The notes beneath the pieces were generated by a model. The model was given only the letters and a program-made list of their open reading frames with translations. It was not told the DNA's origin and made no database searches. DNA of 64,000 bases from Acidobacteriota bacterium (GTDB lineage Bacteria; Acidobacteriota; Terriglobia; Terriglobales; SCQP01): NCBI GenBank assembly GCA_021818955.1, contig JAKASR010000001.1, positions 310,001 through 374,000 of the forward strand, given 5' to 3'. Within the stretch, counting starts at the first letter, position 1; every line of letters begins with the position of its first letter. Shown here piece by piece: positions 7,942-16,191 of this stretch. The position numbers and the translations under genes are program-made.

Positions 7942-7975
7942 GCTTTCTTTTTCCGGCGGCAAGGCAGAAGGCTGT

Positions 7976-8818
7976 ATGCTGGAATCCCCTATGGCGAGCG
8001 CGGAACCAGATTCAACCTCGGCGGCGTGCCCGATCTGCCATGGAACCGGTTGGAAGGTCGACCTGACCGCCGCGGCGGAAGGGCGTGCCCAGCAATGTGA
8101 TTGCCGGCGGCGGCAGGCGCGTGAACAGCGGCTGGAATCGGCCGGTATTCCGCCGCGTTATGCCTCGTGTTTACTGGAAAATTTTGAGATTCAACCGCCG
8201 GGCGCCGCGCCCTCGCCCTGGTTGCATCAAGCTCTGGGCAAAGCCCGGGCATTTACGGATGATTACATCTTGCATGGACGCCGCACCGGGCTGATATTCA
8301 CCGGCCCCTGCGGAGTGGGTAAAACCCACCTGGCGGTGGGCATAGTGCAACGGCTGATGCAGGATTATTCCATCGTGTGCCGGTTTGCCGATCACCGTGA
8401 ACTCCTCAAGCGCATCCAGGCCACCTACGATGCCCGGCATCCGCAATCGGAAGCCGCGGTAGTTGAACCCTTCCTGGAGGCGGAAGTGTTGGTTTTGGAC
8501 GATCTGGGAGTGGGCCGGGCTACGGAATGGGCGCTAGAAACTTTGCACTATTTGCTCAACTCCCGCTACAGCCAAAATCGCACCACGCTGATCACCACCA
8601 ATTTTGAAGATGAGCCGTCCACGGGCGGAGCCAGTATGGCCCCGGGCGATTTTAATGGCAGCCGCCCGCCCACCCTGACTCAAGCGGTGGGTGAGCGCTT
8701 GCGCTCGCGCTTATACGAGATGTGCGAGCCGGTGCCGATCCGGAGTGAAGATTTTCGCCGCGGCATCGCGCACAACCGTAGGATCATGGCTGATGAGAAC
8801 GGCCGTTTTCGTGGCTGA
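7976..8818 (+). CDS. DnaC/IstB-like AAA+ ATPase with N-terminal zinc-binding motif
   Basis: The product has 280 residues. An N-terminal cysteine cluster (CPIC at 18-21 and CDC at 41-43) probably binds zinc. The AAA+ core has Walker A GPCGVGKTH near residue 112 and Walker B VLVLDDLGV near residue 171, followed by a sensor-like TTLITTNFE. This pattern matches DnaC/DnaI-type helicase loaders and IstB-like helpers. No transposase is adjacent, so a cellular helicase-loader-like role is more likely than a transposition helper. The start at 7976 is chosen because AGAAGG lies five bases upstream; an in-frame upstream start at 7847 overlaps the preceding gene. Confidence 0.8.
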   Translation: MLESPMASAEPDSTSAACPICHGTGWKVDLTAAAEGRAQQCDCRRRQAREQRLESAGIPPRYASCLLENFEIQPPGAAPSPWLHQALGKARAFTDDYILHGRRTGLIFTGPCGVGKTHLAVGIVQRLMQDYSIVCRFADHRELLKRIQATYDARHPQSEAAVVEPFLEAEVLVLDDLGVGRATEWALETLHYLLNSRYSQNRTTLITTNFEDEPSTGGASMAPGDFNGSRPPTLTQAVGERLRSRLYEMCEPVPIRSEDFRRGIAHNRRIMADENGRFRG

Positions 8819-8939
8819 AGCCTCGACAGGCGCCGTTCGGGCATGGATTGACAGTCCGGAGATGGACCCGTATCATTAAAATTGCACCGTAAAAGATCCC
8901 GGCGCCACTCCAACTCTGTCCGCTGAGCTGTTCCTGTCA

Positions 8940-8980
8940 GCCGTTGCTCGCGCAACGGCGGTCTGGCCGCCTTGAGGCGG
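8940..8980 (+). promoter_or_regulatory. Two hairpins in the rpsA leader
   Basis: GCCGTTGC-TCGC-GCAACGGC (8940-8959) is a perfect eight-pair hairpin. CCGCC-TTGA-GGCGG (8967-8980) is a second five-pair hairpin. Both lie in the 196-base gap before rpsA, about 35-75 bases before its start. S1 is autoregulated through its own leader in Gammaproteobacteria, but no homology to those leaders is claimed. Confidence 0.4.
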
Positions 8981-9014
8981 AAGCCGGTATCCGAGGGCGG
9001 CGCAGTCATACTCC

Positions 9015-10676
9015 ATGGAAAAAACTTTCGAACAACTCCTAGAAGAACACGAACAACATGCCGTGGCCGAGGGCGAACTGCACAAGGGCACGGTCTTGAA
9101 AATCGGCGAGGACGACGTCGTGGTGGATATCGGGCGCAAGTCCGAAGGCCTTGTCCCGCGGCGCCAATTCCTGAACCCCGACGGCACGCTGCGCGTGCGT
9201 CCGGGCGACATCGTGGATGTGGTGGTCGAGCGCGACGATGCCGAACACGGATTGCGGCTTTCGCATGAGCGCGCGATACGGATCCGGCTGTGGGATGACC
9301 TGGAAAAAGCCTACCAGGAAGGCACCGTGGTTCAAGGCCGCATTACCGAAAGGGTGAAGGGCGGCTTGGCCTGCAATATCGGCGTCAAGGCGTTTTTGCC
9401 GGGCTCGCAGATTGAACTGCGCCCGCTGCACCATCTGGAACCTTACATTGGCCAGGAAGTCAGGGTTCGAATTATCAAGTTGAATAAGAAGCGGGGAAAT
9501 ATTGTGGTTTCCCGCAAGGTGGTACTGGAGCAAGAGCAGAGCACGCAGCGCGAGCACACCCTGACTACCCTCGAAGAGGGCCAGGTGATCACGGGCGTGG
9601 TCAAAAATGTCATGGATTATGGCGTTTTTGTGGATATCGGTGGTATCGATGGCTTGCTGCACGTGACCGACTTGTCTTGGGGCCGGTTAGGACACCCGCG
9701 CGAGATGGTGCAGGCGGGGGATGAAATCACCACTAAGGTGCTGAAATTCGATCGCGAGAAGATGCGCGTCTCGCTCGGCTTCAAGCAGTTGCTGCCCGAC
9801 CCCTGGCTGGACGCCTCGGAACGCTATCCGATTGGCGCGCGGGTCAAGGGAAAAGTGGTCAGCATCGCCGAATACGGCTGCTTTGTCGAGTTGGAACAGG
9901 GCATTGAGGGCTTGATCCACATCTCGGAGCTTTCCTGGTCAAAACGCCTCAAGCACCCCTCCAAGGTGGTGGAAGTCGGCCAGGAACTCGAAGCCATCGT
10001 TCTGGAAGTGCACCCCAAAGAGCGCCGGATTTCGCTTTCGCTGCGCCAGGCGCAGTCCAATCCCTGGGAGCAATTGCACGAACGTTACGCTCCCGGCAGC
10101 GTGGTTGAGGGGCGGGTCCGCAATCTCACCGATTTCGGCGCTTTTGTCGAGATCGAGGAAGGGATTGACGGTTTGGTGCATATTAGCGACTTTTCCTGGA
10201 CCAAGCGCGTGAAACATCCCTCGGAAGTGCTGAAAAAGGGCGATAAGGTGCGCGCCAAGGTGCTGAGCATTGACAGTGAGAACCGCCGCTTGTCGCTGGG
10301 CTTGCGGCAACTCGAGCCCGATGCCTGGGAAAATTTCTTCAGTACCCGGCAACTAGGCGACGTGTTGCCGGGACGGGTGGCGCGAGTGGTATCCTTTGGC
10401 GCCTTTGTTGAAATCGAAGGCGGCATCGAGGGGCTGTGCCACAATTCTGAAATCCATTCGGAACTGCTCGGCGGTCGCGGGCTGGAGCCGGGACGGGAGT
10501 ATGAATTTAAAATCATCAAGCTGAATCCGGCCGAAAAAAAAGTAGGGCTCAGCCTGCGGGCGGCGTTGAATGAAGCCGACCGCACCGATATTGCCGCCTA
10601 TTCGCCCGGTCCCGCAACTTCGACGATTGAAGAAATGGTCAGCTTCAAGCGGGCTAGTGGCGATTCTAACGATTAG
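9015..10676 (+). CDS. rpsA: 30S ribosomal protein S1
   Basis: The 553-residue product binds mRNA on the 30S subunit and helps translation initiation. Six S1 (OB-fold) repeats run from about residue 20 to 530. The last four carry the strong pattern G.V...DYGVFV/YGCFVEL/FGAFVEI...GLVHISELSW. The first two are more diverged, as is usual for the ribosome-anchoring repeats. The start at 9015 (MEKTFEQLLEEH) has no clear Shine-Dalgarno sequence, which is common for rpsA. The length matches six-domain S1 proteins. Confidence 0.95.
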   Translation: MEKTFEQLLEEHEQHAVAEGELHKGTVLKIGEDDVVVDIGRKSEGLVPRRQFLNPDGTLRVRPGDIVDVVVERDDAEHGLRLSHERAIRIRLWDDLEKAYQEGTVVQGRITERVKGGLACNIGVKAFLPGSQIELRPLHHLEPYIGQEVRVRIIKLNKKRGNIVVSRKVVLEQEQSTQREHTLTTLEEGQVITGVVKNVMDYGVFVDIGGIDGLLHVTDLSWGRLGHPREMVQAGDEITTKVLKFDREKMRVSLGFKQLLPDPWLDASERYPIGARVKGKVVSIAEYGCFVELEQGIEGLIHISELSWSKRLKHPSKVVEVGQELEAIVLEVHPKERRISLSLRQAQSNPWEQLHERYAPGSVVEGRVRNLTDFGAFVEIEEGIDGLVHISDFSWTKRVKHPSEVLKKGDKVRAKVLSIDSENRRLSLGLRQLEPDAWENFFSTRQLGDVLPGRVARVVSFGAFVEIEGGIEGLCHNSEIHSELLGGRGLEPGREYEFKIIKLNPAEKKVGLSLRAALNEADRTDIAAYSPGPATSTIEEMVSFKRASGDSND

Positions 10677-10709
10677 ATCCTAGCCAGGACGAATCCGAAC
10701 CCTAGCACA

Positions 10710-10742
10710 CGGTCGTCGCGCAACCTGCGGCGGCCGTTTTGG
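10710..10742 (+). terminator. Intrinsic terminator after rpsA
   Basis: CGGTCGTCGC (10710-10719) pairs with GCGGCGGCCG (10727-10736) over ten positions including two G-U pairs, with a seven-base loop. It is followed by TTTT. It lies 34 bases after the rpsA stop. Confidence 0.55.
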
Positions 10743-10769
10743 CTTCTAATGCACGGAGGTATCCGGTCC

Positions 10770-11252
10770 ATGGCAAGCCGCACGACGCGTTTACATGAAG
10801 AAATTCAACAATGGGCGGAGTCGCATGGCGCCTGCCCGAGCATCGTTAGCCGCACGGGGGGTATGTTGCGCTTCGAATTCGATCCGGAGCGGGCGCAAAC
10901 CTTGACGCCGGTGGACTGGGAAGATTTTTTTCAGGTTTTCGACGATAAAGGCCTGGAACTGGTCTATGATGACAAGCCGCACAGCCGGTTTCATAAATTC
11001 GTCTATCCGGAAACCATGGAAGCGCAAGCTGAGCACCGCCCGCCCCAAAAACCGGCGCGGGCCAGCCGTCGGCTGCAGATTGTGGGTGGACTTAACCCCA
11101 CCGCCGGATCTTCGCGCAAACCCGCCGGCACCGGACGGCGCCGGAGCGCCTCATTGAAGGCCGCCGCAAGCGCCTCCGGGCGCCGTCGTTCCAGCTCTAA
11201 ATCCAGCCGCAATGGCGGCAAAAAGAACCGTCGTGCCCGCCCTGCGGCCTGA
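10770..11252 (+). CDS. Conserved-looking protein of unknown function with a basic, low-complexity tail
   Basis: The product has 160 residues. Residues 1-80 look like a folded acidic/mixed domain (EEIQQWAESHG, MLRFEFDPERAQTL, WEDFFQVFDDKGLELVYDD). Residues 90-160 are rich in Arg, Lys, Ser, Pro and Ala, suggesting nucleic-acid contact or disorder. The start at 10770 is preferred because GGAGG lies ten bases upstream; an in-frame ATG at 10749 is the alternative. I do not recognise the family. It sits between rpsA and an HU-type gene. Confidence 0.65.
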   Translation: MASRTTRLHEEIQQWAESHGACPSIVSRTGGMLRFEFDPERAQTLTPVDWEDFFQVFDDKGLELVYDDKPHSRFHKFVYPETMEAQAEHRPPQKPARASRRLQIVGGLNPTAGSSRKPAGTGRRRSASLKAAASASGRRRSSSKSSRNGGKKNRRARPAA

Positions 11253-11387
11253 TTCCCTGCATCTTTTCCTGGAAGGTTGATCCCTCGCTTCGCTGGGCTT
11301 GCACTTGTGCTAACCGCCCGGCTGGGGTAGAGTTGCGTTTACGCATGCCCTTTGTGGGGTTATGCAGCTTGCGCCAGGAAAACCATT

Positions 11388-11726
11388 ATGACCCGCGCCA
11401 ATTTGATTGAAGAGGTCGCACGCAATTTGGAAATTACTCGCAAAGAAAGTGAGATCGTGGTCGAGTCTATTTTCGAGAGCATGGTTCGCTCTCTGCGTGC
11501 CGGAGACAAAATCGAGATCCGCGGTTTTGGTAGCTTTCGTGTCCGCGACCGCAGGGGCCGTATTGGACGCAATCCCAAGACTGGCGAACAAGTGAACGTC
11601 CAGGCCCGTCGCGTCCCCTATTTCAAGCCGGCCAAAGAGTTACGCGATCTGGTCAATAGCACCATGCCGGGTGCCAGCCTCGCTGCCAGCGCCGCTGCCA
11701 TTGAAACCAAGCCGGCCGTCTCCTGA
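11388..11726 (+). CDS. HU/IHF-family DNA-binding protein
   Basis: The 112-residue nucleoid protein bends DNA. MTRANLIEEVARNLEITRK begins the dimerisation helices; IEIRGFGSFRVRDRRGRIGRNPKTGE (about 48-73) is the beta-arm hallmark, and VPYFKPAKELRDLV closes the fold. The RNPKTGE motif is shared by HU and IHF; the overall look is nearer to IHF-beta, but the call stays at family level. A 20-residue Ala/Ser-rich tail is extra. The start at 11388 is supported by AGGAAAA upstream; an earlier ATG at 11352 lacks support. Confidence 0.92.
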   Translation: MTRANLIEEVARNLEITRKESEIVVESIFESMVRSLRAGDKIEIRGFGSFRVRDRRGRIGRNPKTGEQVNVQARRVPYFKPAKELRDLVNSTMPGASLAASAAAIETKPAVS

Positions 11727-11797
11727 TCCTGGCCGCTATTTACATTTTTTTGCTTGAAGCCGCGTCTCAAGCTGTTTAAAGTACCCCAGGCGGGGCT

Positions 11798-12148
11798 ATG
11801 CTGAAAATCGGCGAGCGAATCCGGCAATGCCGACGCGACCGTGGCTTGTCGCAGGGCGATATTGAACAGCGCACGGGATTGCTGCGCTGCTATCTCTCGC
11901 GCGTGGAAAACGGGCATACCGTGCCCTCATTACAGACCTTGGCCAAAATCGCCCGCGCCCTGGAAATCCCTCTGGCGCACTTTTTTTCCGATAACGAAAA
12001 CGGGAAAGCCGCCCTGCCGCAATTATCCGAACACGACATGATCTTTCTGCAGCAGCTTTATTCCTACACCTCGGCCATGAAGGACAAAGAACGCGAACAA
12101 CTTCTGGCTATGGTGAAAAGAATGGCGACTGAGCCCGCCAGCAATTGA
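11798..12148 (+). CDS. XRE-family helix-turn-helix transcriptional regulator
   Basis: The product has 116 residues. The helix-turn-helix domain (about 4-62) reads IGERIRQCRRDRGLSQ ... YLSRVENGHTVPSLQTLAKIARAL, which is standard XRE/Cro-C1 architecture. The C-terminal part (about 75-112) is helical with YSYTSAMKDKEREQL and may be the dimerisation region. It lies just after the HU-type gene and its stop is four bases before the likely start of the deaminase gene, so it may share that transcript. Target genes are unknown. Confidence 0.88.
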   Translation: MLKIGERIRQCRRDRGLSQGDIEQRTGLLRCYLSRVENGHTVPSLQTLAKIARALEIPLAHFFSDNENGKAALPQLSEHDMIFLQQLYSYTSAMKDKEREQLLAMVKRMATEPASN

Positions 12149-12152
12149 ACAA

Positions 12153-13229
12153 TTGAACGCATCCCTGACTGAACCAGCGTCCGGCTATCCTCCCGATTTT
12201 CCCCCGGACTGGCGGGAGCAATTAAAGCGGCTGCCTAAAGCCGAGTTGCACCTGCACCTGGAGGGCAGCATCGCCCAAGAAGATCTACGCGCGCTGGCTC
12301 TGCGGCATGGGGATGCCGCAACCGCCCGGCGGGCCCAATCCTGTTATACCTACCAGGATTTTTCCGGTTTCCTTCAAGCTTTTAAGACGGTCAGCCGGTT
12401 GCTGGCCACGCCGGAAGATTACGCCTTTATTTTGCGCCGCTTGGCGGAATCGCTGCGCGCGCAGGGTGTGGTTTACGCCGAACTGATCCTATCCGTCGGG
12501 GTGGCGCACTGGAAAGGCATGGATTGGCCGACGATCTGGCAGGCGCTGGAAAACGAACGCCGGCGCATTACTGGCGAATATGGACTGCGCCTGGCGTGGA
12601 TTTTTGACGCCGTCCGCCAATTCGGTTTTGAGCCGGCAGGCCGGGTACTGGCCGAAGCATTAACATGCCGCCAACATGGCCCGGTAGTAGCTTTCGGCAT
12701 TGGCGGAGATGAAGCCGCCATCGAGGCCCGTGTTTTCGCTCCCCTCTATAACGAGGCCGCCAAAGCCGGTCTGCACCGGACGATCCATGCCGGTGAAAGC
12801 CGCGGCCCGGAATCAGTCTGGGAAGCAATCCAGGAGTTGAAACCGGAACGCATAGGCCATGGCATCGGCTCGGTTCAGGATGATGCATTAATGGATAAGC
12901 TGGCCCATCAAAATATTTGGCTGGAGGTCTGCCCCAGCTCGAACCTGCGTACGGGAGTCGTTCCCTCGCTGGCCGGGCATCCGATCCGCCGCCTCTGGGA
13001 AAAACGAGTGCCCTTGACGCTGGCCAGCGACGACCCGGCGATGTTTGAAACCACCCTGCTGCACGAATTAGCGCTACTGCCTGGCTTGGGTTTTTCCTGG
13101 AACGATCTGCTGCGCCTGCTCGACAATTCCTTTGCCGCTAGTTTTTTGCCGGAGGTTGAAAAAGAGCGTTTCCGGCTGCGCCTGGCGCAGGCACTAAAGT
13201 CGCCCGGCGCAGCGGTAAAAACACTGTAA
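12153..13229 (+). CDS. add: Adenosine deaminase family enzyme
   Basis: The 358-residue metal-dependent amidohydrolase probably deaminates adenosine or a related purine nucleoside. Zinc ligands and catalytic residues are visible: HLHLEG (about 30-35), HAGE (about 212-215), IGHGIG (about 234-239) and LASDDPAMF (about 288-296), in the right order. The start is uncertain: TTG at 12153 is used, and no ATG exists before the HLHLEG motif. Related family members act on aminodeoxyfutalosine in menaquinone synthesis or on adenine, so the exact substrate is not settled. Confidence 0.85.
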   Translation: MNASLTEPASGYPPDFPPDWREQLKRLPKAELHLHLEGSIAQEDLRALALRHGDAATARRAQSCYTYQDFSGFLQAFKTVSRLLATPEDYAFILRRLAESLRAQGVVYAELILSVGVAHWKGMDWPTIWQALENERRRITGEYGLRLAWIFDAVRQFGFEPAGRVLAEALTCRQHGPVVAFGIGGDEAAIEARVFAPLYNEAAKAGLHRTIHAGESRGPESVWEAIQELKPERIGHGIGSVQDDALMDKLAHQNIWLEVCPSSNLRTGVVPSLAGHPIRRLWEKRVPLTLASDDPAMFETTLLHELALLPGLGFSWNDLLRLLDNSFAASFLPEVEKERFRLRLAQALKSPGAAVKTL

Positions 13230-13231
13230 TC

Positions 13232-13240
13232 TGCTATACT
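13232..13240 (+). promoter_or_regulatory. Candidate extended -10 promoter for proC
   Basis: TGCTATACT gives an extended -10 (TG, one base, TATACT) just after the stop of the deaminase gene. It would yield a leader of about 180 bases before proC, in which no known RNA element is recognised. Confidence 0.35.
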
Positions 13241-13428
13241 GCCTTTGATGTTTATTCGCAATCCACGACCGTGCCCGCCGCCGCATTTTGCGGGCCGGGT
13301 CACGTTGGATTAGGGCTGTATTCCACTTTCCAGCTTTGAATTCCTCGCCCGCCGGCCCCATGCCGCGGGCGTCATCGTCTAAACTCCCTCGGCCCGGCAG
13401 GCAGACTCGATAGGGAGAATTGAATACC

Positions 13429-14292
13429 ATGCAAACTCAAAAAACCGATACCACCCGGGGACTATTCAGCGGTAACAAAATTGCCATTGTGGGCTGTGGC
13501 ACGATTGGCGAGGCTTTAGTGCGCGGCATGCTGAGCGCCGGGTTTGCCAAAACTGCGCAGATCCAGGTCTCTACGCGTAGCCCGGAGCGCGCGCAGATGT
13601 TGCATCGCAGCCTGGGGATAGTGGCGGGCACCGACAATCGCCGTACGGCCGAGGGCGCCGATGTGGTTGTCCTGGCGGTGAAACCTTCGCTGGCTTTGCC
13701 GGTACTGGATGAGATGGCCGGCGAGCTGTCGGCGCGGCAGGCAATGGTGATCTCGGTGGCCGCCGCCATCACTACTCTGCAATTGGAACAGGCCATCGAG
13801 CGCCGTACGGGCGCGTTTGGCGCGGTTGTGCGCGCCATGCCCAACACACCCGCGCTGATCGGCAAGGGCATGACGGCGCTGGCGCAAGGGCGGAAGGTGA
13901 GCGCCGCGCAAGCCGAAATTGCGCGCCACTTGTTCCTTTCAATCGGCCGCGCGGTGATGGTCGAAGAGCGCTACCTGGATGCCGTCACCGGACTGAGCGC
14001 CAGCGGGCCGGCATTCATTTATATGGTGATCGAATCGCTGGCTGAAGGCGGCGTCCGCGTCGGCTTGTCGCGGGAACTCGCCTTGGAGTTGGCGGCGCAA
14101 ACCGTCGTTGGCGCGGGCTCTATGGTCTTGGAAACGCAGGAGCATCCGGCCAAGCTCAAAGACGCGGTTACCACCCCGGCCGGCTGCACTGTGGATGGGC
14201 TGCTGGAATTGGAAGAAGGCGGGTTGCGCGTTGCCTTGATCAAGGCGGTCAGTCGCGCCGCAATCCGTGCCGGGCAATTGGCGGGGCGCTGA
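13429..14292 (+). CDS. proC: Pyrroline-5-carboxylate reductase
   Basis: The 287-residue enzyme reduces pyrroline-5-carboxylate to proline with NAD(P)H. The N-terminal Rossmann fold has IAIVGCGTIGEALVRGML with the GxGxxG nucleotide loop. The C-terminal dimerisation domain carries the family signature around DAVTGLSASGPAFIYMVIES and later DAVTTPAGCTVDGL. The start at 13429 fits GGGAGA ten bases upstream; TTG at 13420 would be too close to it. rlmN follows after 40 bases. Confidence 0.94.
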   Translation: MQTQKTDTTRGLFSGNKIAIVGCGTIGEALVRGMLSAGFAKTAQIQVSTRSPERAQMLHRSLGIVAGTDNRRTAEGADVVVLAVKPSLALPVLDEMAGELSARQAMVISVAAAITTLQLEQAIERRTGAFGAVVRAMPNTPALIGKGMTALAQGRKVSAAQAEIARHLFLSIGRAVMVEERYLDAVTGLSASGPAFIYMVIESLAEGGVRVGLSRELALELAAQTVVGAGSMVLETQEHPAKLKDAVTTPAGCTVDGLLELEEGGLRVALIKAVSRAAIRAGQLAGR

Positions 14293-14332
14293 GCGGCAAC
14301 CGGCTAAAATAGTATCGGCTTCATTTCACATC

Positions 14333-15475
14333 ATGCCCGATCATCCACTATCTTTATCGGTCGCAGCCTGGTCGGAATGGGCGCAGGCCGGGGGAATGCC
14401 GGCGTGGCGGGGCAAGCAGATTTATTCTGCTTTGCATCAACAACGCATTCAAGCCTGGTCCGAAGCCGCTTATCTTCCAGCCGGTTTGCTCCGCAGTTTG
14501 GAGGAGGAATGGCCGGCGCCGGCTCTCGGCCTCAGCCGGAGCTTCACTTCCGCGGATGGCACGGTTCGCTACCTGCTGCGTTTGGCCGATGGCGCCGAAA
14601 TCGAGGCGGTTTATCTGCCCATCGAGGAGTTCGAGGCCGGAGGACAAAAGAGTGTCAGCCGGCATACATTTTGCATTTCCAGCCAGGTGGGTTGCGCCGC
14701 CGGTTGCCGTTTTTGCTTCACCGCGCAACTGGGTCTGGAGCGCAATCTGTCGGCGGGAGAAATTGTCGCCCAGGTTTATGAATTGCTGCGCCGGCACGGC
14801 GTATGTCCCGGTACCGGTGGCGATCGCCTCAACCTGGTCTATATGGGAATGGGTGAGCCGCTGTTGAATTACACCGCGGTGATGGAATCTGTACGCCGCC
14901 TGACCGATGCCGGCGGATTGGCCTTGCCGCCGCGGCGGATTACGCTTTCGACCGCCGGAATAGTGGAAAAAATTCGTCGCCTGGGTGGAGAATCGCCGCG
15001 TCCGCGGCTGGCGATCTCGCTGCATGCTTCGACCGACGAGTTGCGCGCGCGTCTCATGCCGCTGCATCGCGGCCAAGGCGGGATGCGGGCGCTGCTTGAT
15101 GCCGCGCGCGAATTTCCCCTGGCTCCGCGTGAAAGCCTGACATTCGAATACGTACTGCTGCGCGGCCTCAATGACGATTTGGGCGAGGCTCGCCGCTTGG
15201 CGCGGCTATTAAGCGGTTTACGCGCCAAGATCAACCTCATCCCCTGGAATGGCGGCAACGGATTGCCGTTTGCGCCGCCCGCCATGCGGCGGGTGCAAGC
15301 GTTCCAAGCCTGCCTTACGGCCGCCGGCTTGCCCGCCTGGATCCGCCATCCGCGCGGGCAAGACATTTTTGCCGCCTGCGGCCAGTTGGCGCGCGCCGGT
15401 GTGGCGCGACAATTACCGCCGTTTCCCCACTCGGCGGGAACCCCGGCAGGTCTGGAAATGCGAGATGCGCTTTGA
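14333..15475 (+). CDS. rlmN: 23S rRNA (adenine2503-C2)-methyltransferase, radical SAM
   Basis: The 380-residue dual-specificity enzyme methylates A2503 of 23S rRNA and, in some bacteria, A37 of tRNAs. The iron-sulfur motif is CAAGCRFC (CxxxCxxC, about 123-130). Other marks are MGMGEPLLNY, LSTAG and ISLHA, and the C-terminal RHPRGQDIFAACGQL contains the catalytic cysteine. The start at 14333 has no clear ribosome site. Its stop overlaps the next start as TTGA, the first of two overlapping junctions that link three genes. Confidence 0.93.
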   Translation: MPDHPLSLSVAAWSEWAQAGGMPAWRGKQIYSALHQQRIQAWSEAAYLPAGLLRSLEEEWPAPALGLSRSFTSADGTVRYLLRLADGAEIEAVYLPIEEFEAGGQKSVSRHTFCISSQVGCAAGCRFCFTAQLGLERNLSAGEIVAQVYELLRRHGVCPGTGGDRLNLVYMGMGEPLLNYTAVMESVRRLTDAGGLALPPRRITLSTAGIVEKIRRLGGESPRPRLAISLHASTDELRARLMPLHRGQGGMRALLDAAREFPLAPRESLTFEYVLLRGLNDDLGEARRLARLLSGLRAKINLIPWNGGNGLPFAPPAMRRVQAFQACLTAAGLPAWIRHPRGQDIFAACGQLARAGVARQLPPFPHSAGTPAGLEMRDAL

Positions 15476-16191
15476 CTGAGACGGGACAAAACTACTTCCA
15501 ATACTTCACCGAGATTGAAGAACAGTTTCAACGCCAGCGCGGCGCGCAAGTTTTTCTCTCGCCGGTGGATTGGGCTTTGATTGAAGCCTGGAAACAAGCC
15601 GGCGTGCCGCTGCCGGCGGCGCTGGAGGGAATTGAACAGGCGTTTGCCAAATTTGCCGCAGGACGTCGGCGCGACAGCACGCGTCCGCGCTCTCTGCTCT
15701 ATTGCGCGCCGGCGGTATTGCAAGCCGCGGCACGCTGGCATGCCGCCGCCATCGGCGGCCATGACCAGGCTGCCGATGCGGCCTGCAGCGAAGAATTCAC
15801 GCCCTCTCGCCTGGCGGAAAGCTGTGCACGCTGGCGCCGCGCGGTGGAAGCCGCCAGCCTGCCCGCGGGCATGCATGCCACCCGGGCGGAAGTCGCGTCT
15901 GAACTGGCGAACCTGCAACAGGCCTTGGCCGCGCAGCCTGGTGTCGCCGTCAAACTAGAGGATCTGGAGCGGCGCTTTACCGCATTGGAAGACAAACTGG
16001 CCGCTGGCTGCCAACAACATGCGCCGGCCGCCACGCTGGTTGGGATCCGCGCGGAACTGGATCGCGCGCTGGCGCCCTATCGCCGCCGGTTGACGGCGGC
16101 GCAATTGGCGGCGTTGGAGCCGCAATTCCTGCGCCAGCGCTTGCTGGAGCACTTTCGCCTGCCCCGCTTGTCGCTGTTTCATCTGCCATGA
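15472..16191 (+). CDS. Unknown protein between two rRNA methyltransferase genes
   Basis: The product has 239 residues, beginning at TTG 15472, overlapping the rlmN stop. Residues 1-55 (YFTEIEEQFQRQRGAQVFLS, DWALIEAWKQAGVPLPAALEGIEQAF) look like a compact helical domain. The rest is alanine-, arginine- and leucine-rich with probable coiled-coil stretches (about 140-180). The last 40 residues end in LLEHFRLPRLSLFHLP. No catalytic motif or membrane segment is seen. Its stop overlaps the next start. The tight packing between rlmN and an RlmD-type gene suggests a ribosome-related role, but that is only inference. Confidence 0.75.
   Translation: MTETGQNYFQYFTEIEEQFQRQRGAQVFLSPVDWALIEAWKQAGVPLPAALEGIEQAFAKFAAGRRRDSTRPRSLLYCAPAVLQAAARWHAAAIGGHDQAADAACSEEFTPSRLAESCARWRRAVEAASLPAGMHATRAEVASELANLQQALAAQPGVAVKLEDLERRFTALEDKLAAGCQQHAPAATLVGIRAELDRALAPYRRRLTAAQLAALEPQFLRQRLLEHFRLPRLSLFHLP

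Noticed and set aside
7976-8818. IstB transposition helper of an IS21-type element
   Set aside because: No IstA transposase and no terminal inverted repeats flank the gene, and its N-terminal cysteine motif suits a DnaC-like protein.
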